A program made the position numbers and the translations under genes. From UBA5070 sp035352895 (GTDB taxonomy: Bacteria; Fibrobacterota; Fibrobacteria; UBA5070): DNA of 15,023 bases. Location: contig DAOPYN010000080.1 in the NCBI GenBank assembly GCA_035352895.1, positions 1-15,023 on the forward strand, in the 5' to 3' direction. The notes under the pieces are model-generated. The model saw nothing but the letters and a program-made list of their open reading frames with translations. It had not been told where the DNA came from and searched no databases. Positions within the stretch are counted from its first letter, which is position 1, and each line of letters starts with the position of its first letter. Below, piece after piece: positions 1 through 7,407 of the stretch.

Positions 1-614
1 GCACGATGGTTGCTAGATGCTTGATTTGCTGTTTTTCTATTTGAGATTTTGCCGCATTTTCTATTCTATATTTACCCGTTTGGACACCAATACGGGTACA
101 ATTATACTGTTAGGCACTATAGACTCTACTGCATTGCTGGGGCGTTGTTCTGTAGTTTCCTGCCGTCAATTCATTGCTTAGGGGGGGGGCATTGTTGGTT
201 TGTACAAGTTATCTGTTATCCAAAATGATTTCTTTCACCAGCCGGAACTTGCATTCATGCTGGCTAGCTTCCAGAATGAATGCTCGCTTTGGTTGCCATT
301 ATAGAGAATCAACCAAACACCTACGAAAAGGTATGATAAATATTTGGAAATTTTCCGACTACCTCTCGAATAATTTCGGCAATAGTTGAATGATTTGTAT
401 TCCCAAAACTGCGACTAATGACCCTGTGCTTATGGTAATAAACGCATTTTCACGATCACGATTTATGTGAAATATTTTATTGTTCAGTTTTCCATTTCCG
501 TACTGACAACCCATTGTGTAGGAATAGTGAATTAAGCGTAGAGGAGGAGGTGTAACTGGCATATCTTGTCATGATTCGAGTTTCCATTATGCTTATATAT
601 ACAAGATGGTTGAC
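1..614. other. AT-rich gene-free stretch
   Basis: No convincing gene is visible on either strand. GC content is about 40 percent in the part counted, clearly below the coding region to the right. The two longest open frames (174-389 plus, 359-562 minus) have no family resemblance, signal peptide or good ribosome binding site. The stretch holds a run of nine G at 181-189 and a small inverted repeat at 448-472 (TTTCAC ... GTGAAA, 13-base loop). A 7-base inverted repeat (563-569 with 601-607) sits just downstream of the DUF347 gene stop, but its 31-base loop and lack of a T-run make it a poor terminator. It could be an intergenic region, a degraded gene or transferred DNA. Confidence 0.6.
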
Positions 615-1388
615 TTATGTCAAGCGATCTCGCCGTTGGCGAAAACTCAAAACTGCAACTAAGACCAATATGATCAGAAGATCTATACTGGTAGCACCCA
701 ATGCAGGAACTCCTAATCCACCATCGCTTGGCGCTTGAGTGAGCCAATCACCTACCGATGCACCCAAGGGGCGGGTCATGATATAGGCCGTCCAAAAGCA
801 GGTCACTGGATTTTGATGAAGCACATAGTAGGCACCGGCAATCATGGCAATCCCTCCGGCAAAGACTAGCGTCGAGATAACATATCCCAGGTGCAACTCT
901 TCGGAAACCAGATCTCCTGAGGCCGTTCCCAATGCGAATGTAAACAAGATCGCCGCCCAGTAGAATATTTCTCGCCTTTTTGTAACAATGGAATGAATCG
1001 ACAATGTTCTTTCAATTGCATACCACGTGACGAATGTGGCGATCAAGGCACCTGAAAAGAACACAGTTGTTGCAACTAGAGAAACCCCCAGAATGTCAAC
1101 TAATGCATCTGTAGCAAGCGTACCAACAACACTGATCAATACCACGCTTAACCAATATTTCCAGGGCTCGTAACGATTGGAGCGAAATTGGAAGGCCAAG
1201 GCCATCACAAGAATCAAGCTCATTCCGATTAACGTATTGACCAAGCCAAAAGACAGATCAAAGCTGAGAAAATCGGCAGCGGTTTCTCCAACTGTCGTGC
1301 CAAATATTTTGATGATCCAAAACACCAATGTGGCTTCTGGAACTTTTTGAAGGATCGTCGAGACTGTAGTACGTGGTTCCAAATTCAT
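615..1388 (-). CDS. DUF347 (COG4705-like) four-repeat membrane protein, copy 1
   Basis: This 257-residue protein is almost entirely hydrophobic helices and belongs to the DUF347 repeat family, whose function is unknown. Four internal repeats each carry the motif xxGxxxxD: TVGETAAD, VVGTLATD, ALGTASGD and PLGASVGD. This places one acidic residue per repeat in or next to a membrane helix, which suggests a pore or an ion/metal site. The start at 1388 has an ideal Shine-Dalgarno (AAAGGAGG, six bases upstream). A paralogue with the same four motifs lies at 10303-11088. Its upstream neighbour is the PepSY gene, but a terminator at 1686-1717 separates them, so this gene probably has its own promoter in 1389-1680. 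The fold family is confident; the role is not known. Confidence 0.9.
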   Translation of the reverse strand: MNLEPRTTVSTILQKVPEATLVFWIIKIFGTTVGETAADFLSFDLSFGLVNTLIGMSLILVMALAFQFRSNRYEPWKYWLSVVLISVVGTLATDALVDILGVSLVATTVFFSGALIATFVTWYAIERTLSIHSIVTKRREIFYWAAILFTFALGTASGDLVSEELHLGYVISTLVFAGGIAMIAGAYYVLHQNPVTCFWTAYIMTRPLGASVGDWLTQAPSDGGLGVPALGATSIDLLIILVLVAVLSFRQRRDRLT

Positions 1389-1531
1389 CGCAAACCTCCT
1401 TTGATGTAAATCCGAATGGCATTGATGGCCATTTCAATGGCTCTTCGGAGATCCAGGATCGTCAGATTCTGTCGCCAGCCTTAACTTGAGGGTCATAGTG
1501 GTGTGATCATTGAAATGCACATTTCCCTTAA

Positions 1532-1659
1532 CAGGATGCTGATTTTCTCAGTGTTTGGCCGAAAACATGGTGCGTTTAACAATTTCTGGTACTTCCCGAT
1601 GCAAAACAGCTCAAATTTTAAGGCCAATTTTGCTGAAATGAGAGTTTTTCAGCATCCTG
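1532..1659. repeat. 128-bp element bounded by 11-bp inverted repeats
   Basis: CAGGATGCTGA at 1532-1542 is matched by its exact reverse complement TCAGCATCCTG at 1649-1659. Similar T-rich bases follow on the inner side of both arms (TTTTCTCA against TGAGAGTTTT). The 106-base interior holds a near-palindrome around AAGGCC (about 1614-1632) and no reading frame. TAA lies just outside each end, a possible short target duplication but too short to weigh. It could be a small non-autonomous element (MITE-like) or a structured leader of the DUF347 gene that starts at 1388. Confidence 0.45.
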
Positions 1660-1685
1660 CTAATCCATAATTCCCTAGGAAGGCG

Positions 1686-1717
1686 ATAAAAAGCCCGAAT
1701 CCTAGCATTCAGGCTTT
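1686..1717 (-). terminator. Rho-independent terminator of the PepSY gene
   Basis: Read on the minus strand, AAAGCC-T-GAAT pairs with ATTC-G-GGCTTT around a 6-base loop (1701-1706). The only non-Watson-Crick pair is a U-G wobble (1711 with 1696). Five T follow directly (1692-1688). The hairpin lies about 80 bases past the PepSY stop. It should end that transcript before the DUF347 gene, although read-through is possible. Confidence 0.85.
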
Positions 1718-1798
1718 CGACAAAGTTCCGGGATCTCCTCCAGTGAATACCGATACGATTGTTTTTTGCGCAGCAGCAGCTCTGACCTTAGCGGCCTT

Positions 1799-2110
1799 CT
1801 ACTCAGGATTTGGTCCTTCCGGCGCATTTTCCAAAACGCTGCCAGTTTTCGCGTCAATACCCACTTCCTGCGTGACTTTGTCCTGGAGGATGTCGAAGGA
1901 GTAGCGCAGGCCGGTTCCACCTTTCTCCCGTTCCAGTTCTTCATCCGTGATTCTTCCGGGATGCGCATTGAGAGCGATCTGCCTCGCCTGCTTCATGCTG
2001 AATTTCGCTTCTTTGGCCAATTCCTGTCCGGTGTAGGCGGAAACGTTCGCCGCTGCCACGGTCAAGACCACGGCCATCAAGGCCATTGCGCGATTCTTCA
2101 ATGCGATCAT
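1799..2110 (-). CDS. Small secreted PepSY-domain protein
   Basis: The 103-residue protein has a signal peptide (Lys/Arg at 5-7, hydrophobic core 9-21, likely cleavage after VSA at 23-25). One PepSY domain follows at about 33-95: a helix with 'SMKQARQIALNAHPG', then strands with 'GLRYSFDI' and 'EVGIDAKTGSVLEN'. PepSY domains are periplasmic modules proposed to act as inhibitors or sensors, and small ones are often encoded next to QseB/QseC-type two-component systems. The start at 2110 has AGAGGAG seven bases upstream. The promoter (2173-2204) matches that of the barrel-RR-HK operon about 12 kb away, so it is probably a regulon member. The gene ends in its own terminator at 1686-1717. Direct modulation of the kinase at 11181-12521 is an inference. 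Confidence 0.9.
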   Translation of the reverse strand: MIALKNRAMALMAVVLTVAAANVSAYTGQELAKEAKFSMKQARQIALNAHPGRITDEELEREKGGTGLRYSFDILQDKVTQEVGIDAKTGSVLENAPEGPNPE

Positions 2111-2172
2111 GATGATGCTCCTCTCGAGGTGACTGACATCGGGAACGCGCGTCGGCGTCCACCTTGAGCAAC

Positions 2173-2204
2173 AACCTACGCGGGGAGAATTAGCCTACTG
2201 TTAG
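2173..2204 (-). promoter_or_regulatory. Predicted RR-activated promoter of the PepSY gene
   Basis: On the minus strand two direct repeats, CTAACA (2204-2199) and CTAATT (2193-2188), are spaced by five bases, giving an 11-bp period. Written one base pair wider, GGCTAA-N5-GGCTAA is a perfect repeat. Nine bases later comes a -10-like TAGGTT (2178-2173). The same layout lies at 14050-14081. An 11-bp direct repeat close to a -10 element is typical of PmrA/QseB-type regulator boxes that replace a -35 element. Confidence 0.6.
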
Positions 2205-2211
2205 CCGGAAT

Positions 2212-3297
2212 TCAATAATTTTGACGGATGCCTAGCCAAGCGCATGCCGCAGACCAAGTGTAACGAAGATTCGAGTTGTCTTCACCAGAAACTGTGACAG
2301 CTGCAACGATTTCCCGCGAGCCGAGACTCCGGGCGATTTCGAATTTGGCGTTATCCGATCGAATTCTCTTGATTCCTCTCTGAGGATTGTAGCTGTCACG
2401 ATAGTGGGAGAAATACTCCCAGCCTTCCTGGATCCGTACGTGGAACGACCACGAGGAATCGGGCCGCCAGCGAACGGAGATCGATCCCGATGGATTGATC
2501 TCGTCGAAATACCCCCATGCCAAATCTTGTCGCACCAGCAATCTTGGTTTCAAAACCAACTTCCATTGCTGCACAGGCTCCCATGCAATCCCAACGTCAC
2601 CACCCCAGGACCGCATGTGCTTACTTACACCTGGAGCTACATCGCCCCAAATGTACCTCGCAGGCCAGGTGCGGTACCGGCGATCCTCGTAATCCACGCC
2701 CACGGAAAGCGTAGCCGCCCCCCAAGACGGACCATCCCACGCAATTCCAGCTTCCCACTGGTCGCGATCCAGCGATGTCGCATTGGGGACTTCTTCGAAG
2801 TCGCGCCGCTGCCACGCCAAATTCATATTGGCTTTCCCAAGTCCTTTGGGCCGCACACCGAATTCCAGCATGGCCCTTTGCCGGTTTTCGCCCTGACGTA
2901 CGCCTTGGGCGTCAAATCGTTCGGAACCAACCAAAAGGGAATTGTCGCTCAACAGCGAAAGCCAGCCGATTTCGATCCACGGGCGCAGGTCGTGGGAACC
3001 GGACAAGCGTGCGGTTGGTTCCAGACGAATTTCGTCATCGCTGGCTTGGCGTTTGAACGGATAGGTCTGGGCATCACCGATGCCCAATAGTCGGACAAGC
3101 AAAGGTCCGCTTTTCCATTTGGTATCGTTCTGGACTCGCAATCGGAACAACTCCGACCCTGACTTCCGGACAGAAGAATCTGATAAGTAGAGTGGGTTCG
3201 AATTCCAACCAGTACCTACTTCAAATTGACCAGAATTTGTCAGATCGTTAGGCCCGCTGGAAAGTACCACCAACGAAGCAATCAGTAATCCGCTCAT
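2212..3297 (-). CDS. Predicted outer-membrane beta-barrel of the ATP-grasp cluster
   Basis: The 361-residue protein begins with a short hydrophobic segment (3-13) that could be a signal peptide, although it lacks the usual positive N-terminus. The rest consists of alternating polar/aromatic strands rich in Trp, Tyr and Arg (for example 'MNLAWQRRDF', 'ATLSVGVDYEDRRY', 'GSISVRWRPDSSWSFHVRI'). It ends in Tyr, as outer-membrane barrels often end in an aromatic residue. No named family was recognised. The start at 3297 overlaps the TPR gene stop as ATGA and has GAGG five bases upstream. It is the last gene of the six-gene cluster. With the preceding TPR protein it resembles split TPR-plus-barrel export pairs of polymer secretion systems, which is an inference from architecture only. 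Confidence 0.75.
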   Translation of the reverse strand: MSGLLIASLVVLSSGPNDLTNSGQFEVGTGWNSNPLYLSDSSVRKSGSELFRLRVQNDTKWKSGPLLVRLLGIGDAQTYPFKRQASDDEIRLEPTARLSGSHDLRPWIEIGWLSLLSDNSLLVGSERFDAQGVRQGENRQRAMLEFGVRPKGLGKANMNLAWQRRDFEEVPNATSLDRDQWEAGIAWDGPSWGAATLSVGVDYEDRRYRTWPARYIWGDVAPGVSKHMRSWGGDVGIAWEPVQQWKLVLKPRLLVRQDLAWGYFDEINPSGSISVRWRPDSSWSFHVRIQEGWEYFSHYRDSYNPQRGIKRIRSDNAKFEIARSLGSREIVAAVTVSGEDNSNLRYTWSAACAWLGIRQNY

Positions 3298-4934
3298 TGA
3301 TTCCTCAATTGTGCAAGGGCAGATTCAGCTTCGGTATTTCCAGGCTCAATCACTAATGATTTGGCGTACATCTCGCGGGCCTCCTTGGCTTTCCCTTGGC
3401 TTGCCAAAATCTCGCCGAACAACCGAAGCGCTCCCGCATGGCGAGGTTGCAGGCGTCTTACCGATTCAAGGAGCGCCAAGGCCTGGGAGGCATGGCCCAA
3501 CTTGCTTTCTTGAATCGCCAAGTTGTAGCGAATGCTCACGTTGTCCGGGAACCTCGACATGCCATCCCGCAAAAGGATCGCTGCGTCTTGTCGTTTTCCG
3601 GACAACGCCAGAGCCATACCGAGATTATTGATGGCCTTGTCGTTGTCCGGTGCAAGAACCAGGCATTTGCGATACGCTAGGATGGATTGAGGAAGTGAAT
3701 CCATCCGCCGTAAAATCAAACCCGCACCGAACCAGAATTCAGCATTCGCCGTATCCAGTCGAATTCCGGCACGGTAAACCGAAAGTGCCTCGGTATGTCG
3801 CTCCAAGTCTTCCAAGCGAATCGCCAAACCCACTCGAGCCTTGGTATAGCTCTGGTCCAGAGCCAGCGCCCGGCGATAAGCGGAAACCGCGCTGTCGGGC
3901 CGATGAGATCTGGCCATCACCACCCCCAGATTGTACCAGGCCTCTTTGTAGCCCGGATTGGACGTGGCCGCTGCGGAAAATTCTTGCGCCGCAGAATCAA
4001 GTTGATCGGAACCCAAGTACTGGATCCCCAAATTGTATCGGGCTTCGGGTGATTCCGGTCGCAAGTCCAAGGCGCGATGCAAGGCGTATCGTGCGCTATC
4101 ATCCAATTTCAAACCGCGAAACACCACAGCCATTCCGCTCCAAGCTTCGGGGTAGTTCCCACCACGACGCGCGATGGCACGATGGTACTCCGCCAATGCC
4201 TCCTTTCGTTTTCCGGTTTCCGAAAGGCATTGCGCCAAGTTCAGATGATACTCTGGCTTCCAGGGGTAGGCCCTCACCAAATCAGAAAAACCTTGTTGAG
4301 CTTCCTTCCAATTTTTCTTCCCCATTTCCATGATGGCAAGATTGAATTGCGCATCCTTGAATCCAGGGAAGATATCCAACGCCTTGCGCCATGATTTCGC
4401 AGCCGATTCCAGGTCACCCCCGCGTCGTTGGAGTACGCCCAGCCGAAACCACCCAGCAGCGTTGTCGGGAGCCAACACCAGCATTCGCGAAAGTCGGTCA
4501 ATTCCTGACGTTCCATTGCCATTTTGTGCAATGGCAAGCCACAGGTTTGCTTCCCGAGGCGGATTCTTCCCTGCGACAGCATTTTTGAAGGCAATGAGCG
4601 CCAAGGAATCCTTGTCGGATTGGAGCAGAATTTTCCCTGCCTGAACCCACAAAGACGGGCGCAGCGAGTCGGGGGCTTGCGCGACAAACCCGGACAAAAG
4701 ATCGATGGCAGCAGAATCTTTCCCTCGTAAAAGCAATTCGTTGGCGATCGACATCACCGAGTCAGATTTTGGCGCGGGAGAACTGGACTCGATGTCAAAT
4801 CCGAAATTCCCAACCTTGATGATATGCGCATTGCGAGATTGGTTGCCAATCCGCCTTTCCATCATCACAAAAAATATGCCAAGAAGAACGAACACCAATA
4901 CAAACGGCAGAAGTGAATTCCGAGCGGTATTCAT
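3294..4934 (-). CDS. Membrane-anchored TPR scaffold protein
   Basis: The 546-residue protein has one N-terminal membrane helix (about 8-25, 'LLPFVLVFVLLGIFFVMM') followed by roughly a dozen tetratricopeptide repeats from about residue 60 to the end. Typical units read 'AWYNLGVVMARSHRPDSAVSAYRRALALDQ'-like, with conserved W/Y-LG-A-Y-A-P positions. The repeats are probably periplasmic, held at the inner membrane, and should bind protein partners. The frame stays open to 5342, but the ATG at 4934 is the start: it overlaps the ATP-grasp stop as ATGA, has AAGGAG nine bases upstream, and the residues upstream of it are only the ligase gene read in another frame. Its own stop overlaps the barrel gene start, again ATGA. 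It likely links the inner-membrane 7TM protein to the outer-membrane barrel. Confidence 0.88.
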   Translation of the reverse strand: MNTARNSLLPFVLVFVLLGIFFVMMERRIGNQSRNAHIIKVGNFGFDIESSSPAPKSDSVMSIANELLLRGKDSAAIDLLSGFVAQAPDSLRPSLWVQAGKILLQSDKDSLALIAFKNAVAGKNPPREANLWLAIAQNGNGTSGIDRLSRMLVLAPDNAAGWFRLGVLQRRGGDLESAAKSWRKALDIFPGFKDAQFNLAIMEMGKKNWKEAQQGFSDLVRAYPWKPEYHLNLAQCLSETGKRKEALAEYHRAIARRGGNYPEAWSGMAVVFRGLKLDDSARYALHRALDLRPESPEARYNLGIQYLGSDQLDSAAQEFSAAATSNPGYKEAWYNLGVVMARSHRPDSAVSAYRRALALDQSYTKARVGLAIRLEDLERHTEALSVYRAGIRLDTANAEFWFGAGLILRRMDSLPQSILAYRKCLVLAPDNDKAINNLGMALALSGKRQDAAILLRDGMSRFPDNVSIRYNLAIQESKLGHASQALALLESVRRLQPRHAGALRLFGEILASQGKAKEAREMYAKSLVIEPGNTEAESALAQLRNQ

Positions 4935-5824
4935 CGAAGCGCACTCCTTAGACCAATGCCTGTAGCGATTTGGATTTGAAGGCCCGGTCGAGCGTTGAGC
5001 TCCAAGACCTTGACCGCTCCGGATTTGTCCAATATCAGATCCACTCCCACATACCCCAGCGGGAACAGCTCTGCAGCCTTGACTCCGGTCGACAACACCT
5101 CCTGCCAATTCGGAATCTCGATATCGGGCAGACAGAATTTGGAATCCGGATGGAGCCTGATTTCGCGCCCTTTGCAAACCGCTCGAAGTGTGCGCCCGGT
5201 GGCGACATCCAACCCGACCCCCACACCGCCTTGATGTAGGTTGGCCGTTCCTCCAGATGCTTTTGTGGGGATGCGCACCATGGAAAGCACGGGCTTTTTG
5301 TGGTACACGATCAACCGGATGTCGGCAAGTCCGACCGGCCAAATTGCCGTGAACAGTGGATGGGGATGAAGCCTTTCTTCGATGAGCGCCTTGTCGGATA
5401 CGTTTCCGGAAAAGTTCCCGTACAGGATTTCCGTGACGTGTCTTTGGATCTCCGCTCGGGATGCAAATCGCCCCGAAGCAGTGATCACTCCTCCAGGTGC
5501 TGGAGAAGCGGCCAGGAACACACCGCTGCCCCCTGATCCGTTCGCTGGCTTGATGACAAATTCTGAATTTGAATCGATGACACCATCTAATAGCTGGAGA
5601 TCGAAGAAATTTTCGATCACAGCGATGGTTTTGGGAACACTCACACCGCCAGTTTCCATGATTCCTTTGGCCACAACCTTGTCGTTGACCAAACCATGCG
5701 ATGCACGCGGATTTTCTCGAAATATGACATCCAGATTCCGTGCGTTCATCGGCATTAGATCAGAACACCGGACTTTGAATTCTTTCCACTCCTTCAGCAT
5801 CGCGGAAACATTCATGGACATCAT
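4931..5824 (-). CDS. RimK-related ATP-grasp ligase (alpha-L-glutamate ligase-like)
   Basis: This 297-residue cytoplasmic ATP-grasp enzyme resembles the 'alpha-L-glutamate ligase-like' family that accompanies 7TM-transglutaminase proteins. Visible motifs in order are NPR (38-40) and VNDKVVAK (46-53), the ATP loop KPANGSGGSG with Lys92, the Glu149-Glu150 hinge, DIR (168-170), the substrate loop NLHQGGVGVG (195-204), and the Mg-binding ELNARPG (275-281, Glu275 and Asn277). The family should form an amide bond from ATP, an amino acid and a carboxylate; the substrate is unknown. The start is set at 5824: it overlaps the upstream stop as ATGA and has AGGAG six bases before it. The longer frame to 5896 only reads over the neighbour. 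It should work with the 7TM protein encoded just upstream. Confidence 0.9.
   Translation of the reverse strand: MMSMNVSAMLKEWKEFKVRCSDLMPMNARNLDVIFRENPRASHGLVNDKVVAKGIMETGGVSVPKTIAVIENFFDLQLLDGVIDSNSEFVIKPANGSGGSGVFLAASPAPGGVITASGRFASRAEIQRHVTEILYGNFSGNVSDKALIEERLHPHPLFTAIWPVGLADIRLIVYHKKPVLSMVRIPTKASGGTANLHQGGVGVGLDVATGRTLRAVCKGREIRLHPDSKFCLPDIEIPNWQEVLSTGVKAAELFPLGYVGVDLILDKSGAVKVLELNARPGLQIQIATGIGLRSALR
4944..4949 (-). promoter_or_regulatory. Ribosome binding site fixing the TPR gene start
   Basis: AAGGAG lies nine bases before the ATG at 4934, inside the end of the ATP-grasp gene. It decides against the longer open frame to 5342. Confidence 0.8.
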
Positions 5825-7407
5825 ACGACACTCCTGGATCGGACAAACAAAATTCGCCGAAAGCGCCAGTACTCCCAGACACGGATTCCCGCCCATCGAC
5901 CAATCCAGATGTTCAATCCCACCACATACAACAAGCTTTCAGGGAAGGCCACGAAGACCAACTGCACGGACTTCAAGGTGACCACCGCATAGCAGGCAGA
6001 AATGGCCAGCGCGGTGACCACGGATCGCCGCAACCCGGAAGCCAAACCGTCTTCCACGACCGCTCTGGAAAAACGCTCGATGGTCATGGTCAGGACCACC
6101 AACGGGAAGACCGACACATGGGCCAAACGCGGAACATTCCAGTACAGACCAAGCCAAGTCAACCCGATCAACGATGAAACCACCGAAACCATGATGACGG
6201 CAAGCTTGGGCGTGCGCGTGAGCTTGAGTCCTTCCACGGCCCAGCGAACCACGGCTCCAAGAGCGATCACGCCAAAAAACGCCGAGAGCCCCCAACCCAG
6301 TCCAGCTGCTCCCGAAGCTGTGGCGATCAGGGCGGGAAGGAAAGTTCCGAATGGCTCGAACCCCAGTAGATTCCGAAAGATCACGGTGATCAGTCCGCCG
6401 ACCGGCACAAGCAAAAGCGTCTTCAGCAACGCCATGGATATCCCAGCTTTCCCGAAAACCTTCCACAGGCTCCAGATCGAACCCAACTGTTCTTCCGCCA
6501 ACCCAATTTCGTCCTTGCTTACCTGGGTCGCTTTGAGCGTCCAATCGAAATTGAAATTGATATTGGGGCTGTGCCGGAACAAAACCATATCGCCTCGATA
6601 CAGCGCCAAGTAATTTTCAGGAATTTCGGCAAAATATCGATTGGTGGGACACATCGGGATCCAGTGTCCGCATACCCATGCTTCCGTCCATTGGTGCGTC
6701 GTTTTTTTTGTGCCGGCATTCAAGATCAGCCCTCCCACAAGACGGGATGGGATTTTGGCCGTCCGCAACAAAGCAACCAGCAACCGAGATTTTCCATTGC
6801 AACTGGCTTCGCCCAAGCGAAGCGATGTTAGCGCATCCGTCGACCCCGAATAGTTGGCGTAGCGAATGCTGTCGACCGTGAAGTCAAAAACCGCCCGTAG
6901 AACCTTCGCCTCATCCTTGGACCCGCGTGTGATCCGGGTCAGAAGTTCACGAATTTCGTCGCTACCGGTTTGGATCGCATCGGTGGAATCGAGATAGAGA
7001 CGAATGTCAGCCGGAATGGCTGTGTCGATAACCAAGCCGGTGTCCAGTTTGTACACGACGCGTTCGGGAAGCGTCTGGAACTGGATCAGGATCTGATGAT
7101 GCCCGGTTACATTCGCCTGAGAGACCACAAATTCGCGATTCCCCAGGGAGTCAGGATGAATGCTTCCACCTGATCCACCGTAGCTTTCGGCCCAGGTGTG
7201 CTGTCGAGATTCGACGAGTGGCAAGAATGTGTGAACCCCCACCGAATCGCCGTGACCATCGTACTGCATGGCCAACTGGACGTCCCATCCCCGCCAAGGC
7301 ACTAGCGACGAGAGTCTTGTTCCTTGACCAAGAATTCGATAGGCCAAAATTGAAGTTGGGAGCAACCCAAAAAGGATCGCACACAAAACGATTTTCCACG
7401 GTTTCAT
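5821..7407 (-). CDS. Transglutaminase-like domain fused to 7 TM helices (UUP1 family)
   Basis: The 528-residue protein matches the family annotated as 'inactive transglutaminase fused to 7 transmembrane helices' (UUP1). It has an N-terminal membrane anchor (about 5-24), a periplasmic region with a transglutaminase-like fold (about 150-265), then about seven helices (324-505) with the family-typical FGTFLPALIA (353-362) and MTIERFS (441-447). The fold keeps Cys203 (ASCNGKS) and His238 (THQW). The usual catalytic Asp position reads Cys253 (PMCPTN), so activity is doubtful but not excluded. The start at 7407 overlaps the upstream stop as ATGA and directly precedes the membrane anchor; its Shine-Dalgarno is weak, so it relies on coupling. 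An in-frame ATG at 7419 is the alternative. The family is known to pair with the ATP-grasp ligase encoded next; its function is unknown. Confidence 0.9.
   Translation of the reverse strand: MKPWKIVLCAILFGLLPTSILAYRILGQGTRLSSLVPWRGWDVQLAMQYDGHGDSVGVHTFLPLVESRQHTWAESYGGSGGSIHPDSLGNREFVVSQANVTGHHQILIQFQTLPERVVYKLDTGLVIDTAIPADIRLYLDSTDAIQTGSDEIRELLTRITRGSKDEAKVLRAVFDFTVDSIRYANYSGSTDALTSLRLGEASCNGKSRLLVALLRTAKIPSRLVGGLILNAGTKKTTHQWTEAWVCGHWIPMCPTNRYFAEIPENYLALYRGDMVLFRHSPNINFNFDWTLKATQVSKDEIGLAEEQLGSIWSLWKVFGKAGISMALLKTLLLVPVGGLITVIFRNLLGFEPFGTFLPALIATASGAAGLGWGLSAFFGVIALGAVVRWAVEGLKLTRTPKLAVIMVSVVSSLIGLTWLGLYWNVPRLAHVSVFPLVVLTMTIERFSRAVVEDGLASGLRRSVVTALAISACYAVVTLKSVQLVFVAFPESLLYVVGLNIWIGRWAGIRVWEYWRFRRILFVRSRSVV
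5831..5835 (-). promoter_or_regulatory. Ribosome binding site fixing the ATP-grasp start
   Basis: AGGAG sits six bases before the ATG at 5824 and supports that start over the upstream extension to 5896 and over the in-frame ATGs at 5821 and 5815. Confidence 0.75.

Noticed and set aside
174..389. 71-residue plus-strand frame over the G9 tract
   Set aside because: It has a TTG start, no ribosome binding site and no recognisable features; phase variation cannot be supported from the sequence.
359..562. 67-residue minus-strand frame
   Set aside because: It has no signal, domain or good ribosome binding site, and lies in AT-rich DNA where short open frames are expected.
1766..2167. 133-residue plus-strand frame
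   Set aside because: It is antisense to the PepSY gene, which has a signal peptide, domain, ribosome binding site and terminator.
2404..3090. 228-residue plus-strand frame
   Set aside because: It is antisense to the barrel gene, with high Pro/Arg content and no recognisable domain.
3650..4333. 227-residue plus-strand frame
   Set aside because: It is antisense to the TPR repeats and shows no family features.
4935..5342. N-terminal extension of the TPR protein in the same frame
   Set aside because: It is the ATP-grasp gene read in another frame; the residues are Arg/Gly/Cys-rich nonsense, while the ATG at 4934 has a Shine-Dalgarno, an ATGA overlap and a membrane anchor.
5825..5896. N-terminal extension of the ATP-grasp protein
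   Set aside because: It lies inside the 7TM gene, family members start near the 5824 ATG, and AGGAG fits that start.
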